From Argopecten irradians (taxonomy: Eukaryota > Mollusca > Bivalvia > Pectinida > Pectinidae): 64,000 nucleotides of DNA. Where the stretch lies: NCBI RefSeq assembly GCF_041381155.1, contig NC_091134.1, positions 41,623,338 to 41,687,337 of the forward strand, in the 5' to 3' direction. The first letter of the stretch is position 1, and every line of letters begins with the position of its first letter. The notes under the pieces are model-generated. The model saw nothing but the letters and a program-made list of their open reading frames with translations. It ran no database searches and had not been told where the DNA came from. This document shows, piece after piece, positions 37,291 through 49,233 of this stretch. A program made the position numbers and the translations under genes.

Positions 37291-37811
37291 TGGTAGAAAA
37301 GAAGTTAAACAGTTTTGGCAAGAATGTTCGCATTCGTTATGTTTCTTGTGTATGAACATTAGATAATACTATATTAGCCAGTAGGGGTAGGATTATATGA
37401 AAAATATGAAATATTATCTAGGTTCATACTTTTCCCAAAAAACAATCGCAAAAAACCCACGTGATTGAAAAATTACAGTGGCTTATAATGAAGTTCTCTT
37501 TCCGTTGTTCATTGTAGAAATAATAATATGTGTAAACTCGCGATATCTATTATAGTTGATTTAACAAATTCCGGCAAAATCTTTATTTTTGGTATGTTTG
37601 TTTTATTTTACAGTTTTTCTTACTGTTTTTAACTGTTTTTACATACTATTTGATACTAATGATATTCAGTTAATTGTGGTCACGATGTCAGTTGACCAGA
37701 TATAATATTATATCATAATGTATCGTGTATAAGTGACGTCAGTGATAAAGGCCTAATGCATATGTCGGTGTTCACACGAAGGATAACCACATAGTGTTGG
37801 AATTCTCCCTG

Positions 37812-37860
37812 ATGATACGCCTGGAAATGTATACTAAAACACTAGTCCTTCTGGTTGTCC
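37812..37860 (+). CDS. Gene A exon 1: signal peptide
   Basis: ATG at 37812 (a second in-frame ATG is at 37827). Encodes a leader with the hydrophobic run TLVLLVV that continues into exon 2 as LITVVVG just before the first Cys domain. Donor GTCC|GTAAGT, phase 1. Confidence 0.8.
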
Positions 37861-40800
37861 GTAAGTACACTATTCATGTATGTTCAAATAGTATGTATTG
37901 TTCATTCAAAATACAATCAAAATAAACGAACAAGATCATGTCATTTCGCTTTAGTAAAGTAAGTAGATGATAACAACCATGACTGAAATACGAACCATAG
38001 TATATCATCAACAACCACGCATGGTACAATTGTGTACAATACAATGCTAATTATCCGTCACTAAGGAAGCTGCTCAGTTTCAACCATATATGGTATGGTT
38101 TTGTTATCGTATTTGCTTACTCAGTCGTATGTTAAACTGCAGTATAAATATTGTACTAATGATTTTAATGAAAATTGCCCTAACAGGATGGATATCCTTG
38201 ACATAAAGTTAATTATGCATTCACTTGTAAAAATTATATGGGTCCGGGCAAGATGTCCCGACATATTATCAAACTATCTCCACCTTTCGGTTGCTGGTTT
38301 AAATCCCATGTAGGACAGTTGCTAAGAACGGACCTCTTGTCGCTAGTTTTTCTCCGGGTACTCCTACCTTTATCAACCAAGAAACACGATATGTCCTGAA
38401 ATGACCCTGGCGGTTAATAGGACGTTAAATTGATCAAGCCAAAAACGAAGTAATGCATATATGTTGGACAAAACTAGCGGTTTCAGGGGATGTTACAAGC
38501 GTTAACTGAAATAAAGACGACTCTCGTTTATGGACTTCCTTCCTACCTACCATCTATTAGAACCCCATCTTTAGATCTATTAAATCACCCACTTTCTCGG
38601 TTATAAAAAATTTATATGGTTTTGGCTAATCACCACAATGTAAAATCTAATAATGGATTGATATGAAAGGAAAGTAAAAAAAAGGAAGGAAAATAGGTAA
38701 GAATACTAAACATGCAATTTGAAATATTGAATTTGAGTAAAATCAGATTAACAAGGTGTACCTGTTTGCATTAAAAGCAGGTCAGCATTACCTTCATTTA
38801 AAACTTTGACCTACATGAACATCACGTACATTCCTTAACTGAGCCCTATCCATAGAATTTGAAGCTTAAATTTATATTTTAATCATGAGTTCACCTAAAA
38901 AGTAGTCTTACTAATTGAAGGCAACTTTGTTACATTTGGATTCTTGAATGTATCGCAAAAATGTCTTAATATTTAGCTGTGTTATATTGTATCGCGGTTT
39001 TAGTCCCAATGATACAACACATAATTATTATATGTATATTATATCGTATTGCCGATTTGGCATCGTCCTGTGACTATTGGTGCACTCGTAATTGATTGAT
39101 TTTTTTAAATAAATTAACGTCCTGCTAACAGTCAGGGTCATCTACGGACGCTGTATGTGGTGTGTTGTGTGTATGAAGTGCGAGGTGCGTGTTCTGGGAG
39201 ACTGCGGTATATTCTTGTTGTGTCTTCTTGTATAGAGGAACTCTTGACCTTTTTCGCTAATGACACCAATTATTTGTTACTTGATATTTCTATAATAAGT
39301 TAAAACCTCTGTAATTAGGATGAGGTTATGGTAGTTTAGTATGTTCTGTGATCAAATTAGAAATAATCCATTGGTTTCGATAGTACAATATACGTGGCTG
39401 TCAATTAATTTATACTCATTGAGTTGAAAGATAAAGGTTATATAAGGTAAATATAAATACTGTGGTCAGAGATCAGATAATTGGGTCATCAAAACAAAAT
39501 CAGGGACATGTTATTTTACTCCATTTCATCTCTTAATATAATTATAATTATTTCTTCTAATTTCTTCCGCCACAAACATTCAAGGAGTTGTCTCAGAAGG
39601 TACTTAAATAATCAGTATGAAACTTAGCAGGCATTTTCCAAAGAGGGTGTGTATGCATAAGGACATACTTCAGATTTCGGTCTTCGGTTTAAATAGAAAA
39701 ATCATTCATAGGGGTTTACAAAGATACAGAACAACATACAGATATTTCCGAAAGATATTAACGAATTGAAAGCCTCTGATTGGTAGAAATTTTTTTTGTA
39801 GAAAATAGAAAAATTGGTACATAAAGAATAAGAGAAACACTGAACACACGAACACAGTTGTGTAACGATCTGTTGCCATGGCAGCAAAACGTAAACCTCT
39901 GGTTGGTTACAAGTTTGATGTTTTAGATAAAGATTAAAATTGGTAATCTGTATTCAGTTATAACCGTTGTGGTTGGAGACACCTGCCATGATAAGGATGC
40001 TGCAGCATGTACGGCTTTGATGGGAACTGTCAAGGACATGTGTACCGAGCCTTGTATTGCCGACCTCTGTAGAGCTACATGTGGTCTTTGTCGTAAGTAT
40101 ATAAGTCTTAGTGGGATACCAGAACGTACAAAAAACGCCTTCTGTCATTTTACCGAATAACATTATTTACTCAGAAATTGTGTACTCCAGACAAAAATTT
40201 TTTTCGTGACTAATAAATTTTGCGATTTATATATCAAAACATGGTCACGAATATTAATTTTAGCCGATTCAAAAACAGAATGTAATTAACTTTTAATGAT
40301 AATAAGGAATATATTTATAAGCCGAGAAAAACTTTACGAATTTAGCTTAATTACAAAAGCGAAAGTAAATCGCACCCGAAGGAAGGCTGGTTTACAGTAA
40401 GGTAAAACATCAGCCAGTGGAAGTCAACAGAACCAGGCAAAATATTGGACTCATACGATGGATCAACGCAACCGCATTTCTATGTTTCATTGGAGGATGC
40501 GAATATGACCTTTACATGAATCCAAGATTGGAAGCGGATATATAAATATATTGGCTTGTGTTTTTCTGTAATGCAATGGTTTGGAATAACCTTCTCCGCT
40601 TTGTAAAAGTAGGCATAGTACAAACACTATACTTTAGTGTGGGAATATAATGTTTACATATTATTAGAAAAAAACCCAGAGAGAAATAGATTTTTGAGAT
40701 ATTTTTTAAGACAATGAGTGTTATTTCAGCACTGACATGTTACACCTGCGCGGATGAACTTTATCCAGAGGAATGCAACAAATCTAGTCAGTGCAATAGT

Positions 40801-43800
40801 GTTCACGAGGTATGTCTAATGTACAACATTAAACTTCAAAAGTATAACTTTCAACAACCGAACACATTACATAAACTATACACGTATTTTAAGAAAACAT
40901 ATAAAATAAAAAAAAAAATGCTTTATTCTTCATTGAACAAGTCAGATATTTTCTTTGATGATAAATTGCTGTGAGACATATTTACTAAATTTAGGAATTA
41001 CACAAGAAACGTTTCATTGCATAAGAATACTACAGTTTGTACCGATTTATCGCCACAATAAGAGCAGCAAGTTCGTATCATCATCTTGGTTTTTTTGACG
41101 TCACACAATAAGAGCAGCAAGTACGTATGGTCATCTTGTTTTGTTCTGAGAGGATGCCCATTTCCTACTACAACATTGCCACATCAACCAATGGTTTAAT
41201 CATTGCCACATCAACCAATGGTTTAATCGAAATTTTACTCAATGCCAGCAGAATAATCTAATAAAAGACTGGTGGTGTTTTGTATATTTCAGTACTGTGT
41301 TTCCATACAAGAACTCAACAGCAATTTGATACCTTTGTTTCAATCTGGATGTGCCGATGTTGATGTGAGTATCCTACATTAAGTGTAGCTGTCCGATCTT
41401 GCTCTATTACACCATTAAATGAAATAAAACACCAGAACGAGTTAATCCAGTAAAAGTTGAAACATGAAGAAAAACGAGATTTATTTCAATAGTATACTCG
41501 ACGAGCACGGTCACTTTTCATAATTCATGATTCAAGCATATATCGAACACTGGAGCTAAAACAGCTTTTATCTTCTTTATCTAAAATAATTAAATAAATG
41601 TTTATTATCGCTACTTTAAAATTGTAATATAAAGATTCGCTTTGAATTTCGCCACGTTATTCAATTAGTATAAGAAATTCCTTGTTATGGATTTTGGTTT
41701 CTTTATATGAAAAGCGACATATGAAGTGATTTTTTTATTTGCAGAGATGTTTGAGCATATTTGGCGAGATTAATACAAAGAGGACACTTCAAACTAGAGG
41801 CTACACTTTAAAAGGAGGATGTTGTGATCACAACAATTGTAACTACCACGATCCTTCGCTGAGACCAATCGACCCATCCCCAGGAACAATTACACGGCCT
41901 GTCTGTAAGCTTGATTCGGAAATTGAAATTCTGAACTTTGTTAAGGGTCGTACGTTGTTCCCTGTAGAGTATTAGTTTGAGACAAACATTTTAACAGAGA
42001 TTTTTTTTTTGAAATAGTCACTTCTACTCCTTTTTTGGTCTCTCGGAGAGTCACACAACCTTATGGTCACCATTTGTGATTTTATTTAGGCCACAGAAGT
42101 TTGTGAATTTGAATCGATAGAGATTTAGATCGGAAATGTAAAATTGCTTACGGAAACATGATATATGACGTGCGAGGGACGACGACGAACAAAAGACGAT
42201 TATGCACGTTAGACGACCTTAAATGACATTAAAAGAAAGAAATAAGACAAAATTCGTGTTAGTCATAACCTTCTTCTACAAGAGTTGGTAAGAATGGTTT
42301 GCCAAAATGTTTGAAACTATTGTGTTAAGGATGTGGAGAACATCGGAATGTTATCAGTATCCAACAACTGCTATGAATTAGAAACACAGTTTTGAGTTTT
42401 AGAAGCAACATGTTGGAACACTTTAGACCAACGATCACTACAGTCAATAACTTGATGTCTGACCTTTATTTAACCATGTATCCGGGAATTGTCCGTTGAA
42501 CATTTATTTTTAATTAGTGTTATGAGAAAAAGTAAATACTGCATTCTTACTCAATTATATCTGGTTATTATTTTTATAACAGATCCTAACGGCGCTCTGA
42601 ATCCTGATGTGTGTAGTGAACGCGATATTGATACTGATTTCTGTACAGCTATCATGAAGGCTGACCCAAATATCTGTAATAGCACGTGTGTTGCTAACAA
42701 TCTTTGTGCAGCATCCTGTCAAACCTGTAGTACGTACATGTATATGAATTCTTTAACGCATTTTTTTTATTTATATTGTATATTGTTTGAAATAAATAAA
42801 ATCGTGGATAATGCATAAATAATATATGAACTGTTATTGTATAATGATATCGAATGTTCTTTTGTGGCCGGTATACCTGAATTGTTTGTAACTATAGGAA
42901 CCTGTTTTTCAGGTAAAATATTAATGAATCGGGATCGATTGTCCCGACCTTCTTGTTGACAAGACATTAAGAGAAGAAGCGTGTTATTTTACTAATGATC
43001 TTCTCAAGTGAGATTTTAGAATCTCGTTTAACATTCATACTTATCGGACAACCCAGATAATACTTTAGGCTTAGCGCTTTAAGCTTTCCATTATGAATAA
43101 TAAGTCATAAAATGTATGCATTCTCAGCAGAGTCTATGATTCAAACCTATGTTGACTATGAAGTTATTGATAACTATTTCATTATTATATCGCCTTTTGG
43201 GTTTTTTATGTAAAACTTTTCTCTTACAGGAAAATGTTACAGCTGTCAAGGTGTTAAAAATAAAGATGACTGCTTAATTGGCGCGACATGCAGAAAAAAC
43301 CAGGTATCGTATTGTAATTGATTTCAGAAGTAAAATACAACACCCGTATCAACACAATATCTTGGTATTGTTTCCATTTATCCGGTAATTAGGATAGGGT
43401 TAAAGATAAATAATCGAAGTGTATCTTCCTTATCCTAATGTATATAGCGTCTAATATACATGTACATTAGAGGATGGTTTAATAATCACTATCGTTGTTC
43501 TGACAATGCGTGTAACAAAATACCTTAAAAGAACACAAATATAAAAACCGCCAAAGAACAACAAGTGAATGTTAGGCCAAATCATACAATCATTTTTTGC
43601 ATAATCTATTTGTAGAAGGAAGGGCAAGTTTTTTTATATAAAAATCCGTAATTGATATGTTTTGCAGGCTTGTGTTACCGTACAAAGTCTTGGTGCCAAC
43701 TTTGAATTAGAATACCGATTGGGCTGTATGAATAGGACGGTTTGTATCAGGAATTCAATTTATCAAACAAAACATCCTCCTTACAATGCAATATAACATT

Positions 43801-46800
43801 GTTTTGGTAAATAATTCCTAATCATAACACACTTCTATACAAAGTGTTCCCTTTGTTTGATAAGGATACGATATGCCATACTCGATGGTGATCTGTTATT
43901 GGTTTGTCAATAATATAAAAGGCACGCTACATTTTCGAAAATTATTTTAAGAATAAGAAGAATATTAAATTACTCAATATATGTACTTTCTTAGCTATTT
44001 GATTAGAATTAATGAAATGTGAATTGTGAACGGGTCGTTTTATGGTTCCGGCCGTCTTACTATACTATACCGCGCTTAGATGACTATTACTGCGCATGAC
44101 AGCAAAATGAATCTTCACTGTTCAAGCTGAAAATGCAAGTTAAAAAGCATGCGTTTGAAAAAAGCAAAAATAATGATTTTGGTTTTTTTTTGGAAAGCTG
44201 TTTCATGAGACATTCCCCAGTTATGACAGTGTCGTATCCAAGGAAGTGGCAGCCAGTGGTACTAGACACACGTGCGTCATTACATGCCCCGATATTGCAA
44301 ATAACAATGTCAAACTGAAAATAAACACTGCACTCACCTGACAAGGTTTCATTGAAATAATACACGAATGTGTTGTCAGCTAAATCCCAAATAATATCCA
44401 AAACGAGCTAATGAAACACTTCAATATACATTAGGTTTTACAAGTACACCGACACGTGTGTGTCCTTGGTACAGTAGATGTCGCTTGTTCGGGACAGGTA
44501 GTCACGTGCACATGGCCAGTCGAGTACATCGATTACGACAACATACGTGGAGATATGTGGACGGTTTTTGGATCATTTGTGTGGAAATTTTATTTTGACA
44601 AACTTGTAAATGACAGCTTAGAGGATTTGATGTATTTTGTTGCCAAACAAGCCCTATATAAAAACAAAAATGGCTGACCTCGATAGGGGGTTGCCTCATA
44701 AACGATTCTTGAAATACAAGTGTGCTTATTTTTTTTAAATCTCAATTTAAAACTTTTTAACTTGCATTGTCAGCTTCAACAGATTACGCTAGAAATCTTT
44801 CATTTGTTTGGTGTAGTTATCTCATCTCAGGTCATCGATTTTTATAGATTTTTATTATGTTATCGTGATAAAGGAACCTTATAAATTTGTTTACGAAATG
44901 TAGTGGGTTAAATAGATTTCCAAATATTTTATTGACAAAAAGATGATAACATGCCCATAGGCTTATTCATTAATTATGTATATACTAAATGACACCATCA
45001 AATGGCCTTTTTCACACAAATCAAATTTATTTTGTTTTTGTGACTATTTGGAAGATGCATAAATAACAATACCCCGTTGTTGTATCACTAAAATAATTGT
45101 TTCTAAACATATATCGATATTGAAATTTTCGTAGGAGTAAATACAAACAGGTTAATAGAATATTTGTGGACGTAATATCTGTTGCGGTCCAAAAATGGAT
45201 TAGTCCTCTACTTCATCATAACACATAATGACACAAAGCACTAAAATCAAATCAAATCATGGAAACTGTTTAACTGTTTTCTTTAGCAATGTGACCAACT
45301 CTTCGGCACATCGATTTCGGCACCCGCAGTCGGCAGGAGAAAGCGACAGATCCAAGGCAGTTGTTGTGATAGTGACTATTGCCAACATGGTTAGATTATT
45401 TGTTCGAAAATAATTCAATTTTTTCTTGTAACAAGACTTTTCAATGGCTTGAAAATAATATGATGTCATCTCAGAACAAAACGAATGACGTCATCGTTTG
45501 CAACATTGCTTTTTATTGCTTGGTATGACGGCGTAAAGATTTTATCGAAAAAAAGCCTCTGAAGAAAATTAAGAATTTCACGGGATTGTAATGAAATATA
45601 GAGACTAATTTGAATATATATTTTATGTTATGAAGCTATACTACAAAGTCATATTCTAAAAATAGTTTTCGGAATTTATTTAAAGTACTCTATGATTTAA
45701 TGTACTCTGATTCATTCGTATTCAAACCTGCATAAAAGCGACTAAGGTCAATTTTGAAATGAAAACTAAGCTGAAAATTGTGTTCCGAATATCAATATTG
45801 AAATCGAGAAATCGATTAAATACTACCAAATACTTTCCCTTTCAACGTCTCGGTGTCGATGATTCGTCTATCTTATTACAGCTTTAATTACAACTTTGCC
45901 ACCACCGACAACACCAACCACAACTCCAATGCCTACTAGCACAACAGCACCATCACAATCTACAATGGTGTCAACTGATATGTCTACTGGTGCTGCCTCT
46001 ACAGAATCAACAACAGTGACCCCTACAATGAAAAGCACAATAGGTAAATTCCTTTTACGTTGGCTGTACACGATAATTGAATTTTCCTGGTACGGTCAAT
46101 GTACATATTATAGCGCATATTAAACTAGCAACTTTACGCTAAAATATAATTGCGTTAATTACTATGATACAGCAGTTATCGTGCATGCTTATTCCAAATT
46201 GTGCTGAAATTGGACTGTTCAAAAAAGTACGTTTATATTTATTTGGGTATATTTCTACGATATTAAATATTATTATTATGTAGAAAAGTAATAATAATTG
46301 ATATCTTAGCTTCGTTCACCCTTACCCCTTTGCCAATTACAGTTACTTCTGCAATGAATGCCACAACAGTTCCAGGTTTGTGCAATGTATATACTGCATG
46401 TTATACAGCAAGTAGTTTTAAACATTTGTTTCTCCTTTTCTTAATATTTAATTAATGAGAAGAGCGTTGAGAAAATTGAGAAAAAGTATAGCCGATTACC
46501 AGCATATTTTGTATATCATCTACTGCTACAATAATAGGTTCAGACCTTAGGTTCAAACAATTTTTTGCAATATTCTATGGAAAAAAACATAATGTACAAA
46601 ATGATTTATTATATACATTATCAAATTGAATTAAACTGAATTGAACTGGAAAGAGATGTTTGCACAAGTGTAGTATGCTAATCAATATTTGTTTGTTGAA
46701 GTATTTTATATCAATTGGTACTTTTGGTATTGTCGCTGGTTTTGTAATATCATATATCCGTATTGATTTATAATATAATTATTCTTGTGTTTTGTCTCTG

Positions 46801-48651
46801 CAAATATTCCATTATCCTTGACAAAATTATTGAACCAATTTATTATTCAAAATCAAGGTTATGCATAATATCGAGTCTCAATTAGCTAGAAAAAACGTTT
46901 TCCTCTCTCTCTATAACTTAAATAGCTTACATTGGTGTTATACAGTGTAACATTATTTAACACATATCAATTAATTGAAAATGTTCTCATTGAAAGTTAT
47001 CGGAACCTTTTGAAAACTTTAGATATTGTATTGGAACTTTTCGATGTTAATTCTCTTTAACGGCATTTGATTATATTTGTTTACTACTGGGTCCTTTTCT
47101 TTCCAGATTCCAGATAAAGATATCTTCGAAGGTTTCCCACTTTGAAAAATTACATCATACGTCCATTTAAAAGAAATTGTCAAATATAGAAGATGATCCT
47201 TCCAAGTCTTTTACCTTTTAACGACTTTAAAATCATATATGTTTTTTAACTTTTGAAATCGTTATTAAATTCCGTTAAATGTATGTATGCTGAATGAGAC
47301 CTTTGTAAGAAAGGCAATATTGTTCAAGGAGTTTCAACCCTTGCAACTCCTATCAAAATTGTTTACTATTTTGCTTTTGTACACACATATACCTACACTG
47401 TTTATAATTATATGCAGCATTCAAATATTTTGCAAGCTGGGGAGAAATAAAACATGTTTGCGTTGAATAAAAAACAAACAAACAAACAAACAAAAGATGA
47501 TAAAATAGATTAAAAAAATTACCTTAAAAGAATTAGTTTAAATACCTTTCCGTCCTATTAACAGCCAGGGTCTTTTAAGGACGTGCCGGTTTTAATGGTA
47601 GAGGAAAAAACCGGGGTACCCGGAGAAAACCAGCGGTCAGTACTTGGCAATAGCCCAACAGGGGTTTAACAAGCGACCCGGAGGTGGAAGGCTTAGAGTA
47701 GTGTGTCGGAACATCTTAACCACCCGGTCACAGCGGCAACTTAAAGGAGTATTATTAGTGTACATTATTTGCTTTGAATAATCTTGACATCACAATATAT
47801 ATTTTCATTTTAATCCCGTGAAATTTTTAAATTTATTTTAGCTGGTACAACGCTCCCCCCGTGCAAAGACTACGACAAATCGGGTTACTGTGCCAAATAC
47901 GTTCCTTTAATCTGTAATACCGGGGACGCATTGTCTAAAAAGTTCGCCATTGCCAATTGTGCTTTAAGCTGCAACCTCTGCTCGGAATTTTATGGTAAAT
48001 ATATAGGAAGTAAAGTTGATAAGAGAAATTATGATGATATCACTTTATATATAAAACTCATTTATTTTCTTTGATACTATGATCAATAAAATATTGTTGA
48101 CTTAACAAACACTAAGTATAATATGTTTACTTAAAATAGAAGAATTTTTAATACCCCTCTAATTACAAATCAACTAATAAAGTATCGTATATAATGTATA
48201 TCTTCATAATATAAGACTCTTTCATACGTGGATATGAAGGATAGGGATATTCTACTCGATGGTCACAAAATGTTGCAAAACCCGAGACTTGCCTTCATAT
48301 CCACACATGAAAGAGTAGTTTTCTCTCATACCTCGACGTTTTATTACAATTTTACTGCTATTAATTTCTGCCATTTTGAAATCAATTAAAAAAACCGCGA
48401 CTGCTAGTGAAATCTCAATTTTTAAAAACATTGCGTGATATTTTCAACGCAAATCCCGTTGTTTGTGTCTTTTAAAGTAAATCCAGATTAATTTCAAAAA
48501 GAGACTGTTACTATTTAACACAATATATGCAAATTCCAACAAAAGCAAATCGATACATAAATAATTGATCAGTACCATATCAATCCCCCACTAATAATTC
48601 TCTCTAATTGCAGCTTTAGTAGCATCCGGAGAAATTATCATTAGTCCATAG
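37812..48651 (+). CDS. Gene A: secreted ShK-like/LU (Ly6) mosaic protein, 13 exons
   Basis: Splicing 37812-37860, 39958-40092, 40730-40809, 41293-41364, 41745-41904, 42583-42729, 43230-43303, 43668-43739, 45287-45389, 45882-46043, 46343-46375, 47842-47994 and 48614-48651 gives an uninterrupted frame of 425 codons plus TAG. Order: signal peptide, seven-Cys ShK-like domain, ten-Cys LU domain, second seven-Cys domain, second LU domain, Thr-rich stalk, canonical six-Cys ShK domain, 12-residue tail. There is no membrane span or GPI signal, so it should be secreted. Domains are bordered by phase-1 introns, the classic shuffling phase for extracellular modules. Function unknown: ShK domains occur in channel-blocking toxins, peptidases and matrix proteins, and LU domains in receptor ligands and antagonists. 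All junctions were inferred by hand without transcript support. Confidence 0.88.
38225..38450 (+). mobile_element. tRNA-headed SINE, diverged copy
   Basis: Matches the 5085-5305 SINE in its head (CCCGACATATTA...CTCCACCT), body (GTTTTTCTCCGGGTACTCC) and tail (TAATAGGACGTTAAAT). The A box is weak. Confidence 0.65.
39096..39240 (+). repeat. Interspersed repeat fragment (TTAACGTCCT...AGGTGCGTGTT)
   Basis: Contains ATTAACGTCCTGCTAACAG, GTGCGAGGTGCGTGTTCTGG and GAGACTGCGGTATATTC, shared with 53690-53840 and with the truncated copy at 63905-64000. Confidence 0.7.
39958..40092 (+). CDS. Gene A exon 2: seven-Cys ShK-like domain 1
   Basis: Acceptor TATTCAG|TT, donor TGTC|GTAAGT, phases 1 to 1. The Cys pattern is C-x7-C-x10-C-x3-C-x4-C-x3-C-x2-C, ending CRATCGLC. 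The last half matches the ShK ending (C-x3-C-x2-C). One Cys more than the usual six is present. Confidence 0.9.
40730..40809 (+). CDS. Gene A exon 3: LU domain 1, first finger
   Basis: Acceptor ATTTCAG|CA, donor GAG|GTATGT, phases 1 to 0, 80 nt. Opens with LTCYTCAD, the typical LU start C-x2-C, and carries four Cys. Confidence 0.9.
41054..41141. repeat. ~50-bp tandem duplication in gene A intron 3
   Basis: CACAATAAGAGCAGCAAGT(T/A)CGTAT...TCATCTTG occurs at 41054 and again at 41104. Confidence 0.85.
41174..41227. repeat. 27-bp tandem duplication in gene A intron 3
   Basis: Two identical 27-bp copies beginning CATTGCCACATCAACCAATG, at 41174-41200 and 41201-41227. Confidence 0.9.
41293..41364 (+). 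CDS. Gene A exon 4: LU domain 1, middle
   Basis: Acceptor ATTTCAG|TAC, donor GAT|GTGAGT, phases 0 to 0, 72 nt. Two Cys (YCVSIQ and SGCADV). The same 72-nt length recurs in all four LU domains of the window. Confidence 0.88.
41745..41904 (+). CDS. Gene A exon 5: LU domain 1, C-terminal part
   Basis: Acceptor TTTGCAG|AGA, donor GTCT|GTAAGC, phases 0 to 1. Contains RCLS and the diagnostic LU ending CCDHNNCN, followed by a short Pro-rich spacer. Confidence 0.92.
42583..42729 (+). CDS. Gene A exon 6: seven-Cys ShK-like domain 2
   Basis: Acceptor TATAACAG|AT, donor TGTA|GTACGT, phases 1 to 1. Pattern C-x9-C-x10-C-x3-C-x5-C-x3-C-x2-C, ending CAASCQTC. Confidence 0.9.
43230..43303 (+). CDS. Gene A exon 7: LU domain 2, first finger
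   Basis: Acceptor TCTTACAG|GA, donor CAG|GTATCG, phases 1 to 0, 74 nt. Encodes KCYSCQG with four Cys. Too short for a routine frame search; found by phase and homology to the other LU exons. Confidence 0.85.
43668..43739 (+). CDS. Gene A exon 8: LU domain 2, middle
   Basis: Acceptor TTTTGCAG|GCT, donor ACG|GTTTGT (weak), phases 0 to 0, 72 nt. ACVTVQ and RLGCMN hold the two expected Cys. Confidence 0.82.
44120..44780. mobile_element. TIR element of ~660 bp in gene A intron 8
   Basis: The left end GTTCAAGCTGAAAATGCAAG continuing TTAAAAAG is the inverse of the right end CTTTTTAACTTGCATTGTCA continuing GCTTCAAC. No transposase frame is present. A 104-codon minus-strand frame inside it is not supported as a gene. 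Confidence 0.75.
45287..45389 (+). CDS. Gene A exon 9: LU domain 2, C-terminal part
   Basis: Acceptor TTCTTTAG|CAA, donor CATG|GTTAGA (weak), phases 0 to 1. Holds QCDQLFG, a dibasic run GRRKRQ and the LU ending CCDSDYCQ, where the usual final Asn is Gln. If the donor is not used, TAG at 45392-45394 ends the protein here. The phase match with the next exon favours splicing. Confidence 0.75.
45882..46043 (+). CDS. Gene A exon 10: Thr/Ser/Pro-rich mucin-like stalk
   Basis: Acceptor ATTACAG|CT, donor ATAG|GTAAAT, phases 1 to 1. Nearly every residue is T, S, P, A or M (for example TTLPPPTTPTTTPMPTSTT), the composition of an O-glycosylated stalk. Confidence 0.85.
46343..46375 (+). CDS. Gene A exon 11: 33-nt stalk exon
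   Basis: Acceptor AATTACAG|TT, donor CCAG|GTTTGT, phases 1 to 1; encodes VTSAMNATTVP. It is small and could be skipped without changing frame. Confidence 0.6.
47545..47745 (-). mobile_element. SINE, reverse orientation, in gene A intron 11
   Basis: Read on the minus strand it has the same body and tail as the other SINE copies: GGTTTTCTCCGGGTACCCCGG and CTGTTAATAGGACG. At the far end it has a tRNA-like GGTTAAGATGTTCCGACA head. Confidence 0.75.
47842..47994 (+). CDS. Gene A exon 12: canonical six-Cys ShK domain
   Basis: Acceptor TATTTTAG|CT, donor TATG|GTAAAT, phases 1 to 1. Pattern C-x8-C-x7-C-x14-C-x3-C-x2-C with KDYDKSGYC at the start and ANCALSCNLC at the end. The Asp after the first Cys and the Cys spacing at the end match the ShK family. 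Confidence 0.92.
48216..48495. mobile_element. Hairpin element, second copy, in gene A intron 12
   Basis: ACTCTTTCATACGTGGATAT pairs with ATATCCACACATGAAAGAGT across a short loop, then continues TTTTCTCTCATACCT-like, matching the 21923-22260 element. Its centre is shorter than in that copy. Confidence 0.75.
48614..48651 (+). CDS. Gene A exon 13: short tail with stop at a donor
   Basis: Acceptor AATTGCAG|CT, then 12 residues (ALVASGEIIISP) and TAG at 48649-48651, directly followed by GTAAGT. The same arrangement ends gene B, supporting both the exon and a 3' UTR intron. Confidence 0.85.
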
Positions 48652-48909
48652 GTAAGTGTATAGTAAGAAAACATTCAGAACACTTGTTTGCTTACTTTCA
48701 ATCAAATAGTGTTGTTTTCTGATTAGTCACATGTATGATACATTTATATATTTGTTCAGACATTTTAAAGCCTACGTCTTAACTCAAATACACTATAAGA
48801 AGTAATAAAAAGTTTATTAAACACTTGTTAAACATTGAGAATGTTTAGTTGAACTTGTGGCATACTTAATCTAAAAATTTTAAGATCATGATTATTTTAT
48901 TTGTTTTAG

Positions 48910-49233
48910 GTGACGTCTTCATCAGCTGATGTTAAAAATTAACGATCTGTATATATGTAACATAAAATCACTGTATAATGAAACACATGTAACTCCGTAA
49001 TATTAAATTATGCTACAACCTCATTTAATCTTTTGTTATTTCACTTTATATTGCTCTAAATCGCATGTAATATCGTCAATAAATGTATAGCTTTAGCAAG
49101 GCTTCAAATTATTTTAATATTGGCATGCTATTAAAACAGATGAAGAGCAATGCGAAATTATGTGTTTATTGATGTTAGATGCTTTAATGAGTCAACAGTT
49201 TAAGTCAGTATCACATAAGGTTGAGTAAATAAA
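48910..49233 (+). other. Probable 3' UTR exon of gene A
   Basis: TTGTTTTAG|GTGACG is a good acceptor for the donor at 48652. AATAAA is present at 49078-49083 and 49228-49233. The end point is set at the second signal and is approximate. Confidence 0.45.

Noticed and set aside
41904..41975. Read-through of gene A exon 5 to a stop at 41975
   Set aside because: A GTAAGC donor at 41905 and the phase match to the next seven-Cys exon favour splicing.
44087..44401. 104-codon minus-strand Cys-containing frame
   Set aside because: It lies within the TIR element of the gene A intron, and its Cys spacing matches no ShK or LU pattern.
45390..45394. TAG just after LU2 of gene A as the protein end
   Set aside because: GTTAGA there works as a phase-1 donor, and the Thr-rich and ShK exons downstream continue in frame as in paralogue B. 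The donor is weak, so a shorter isoform remains possible.
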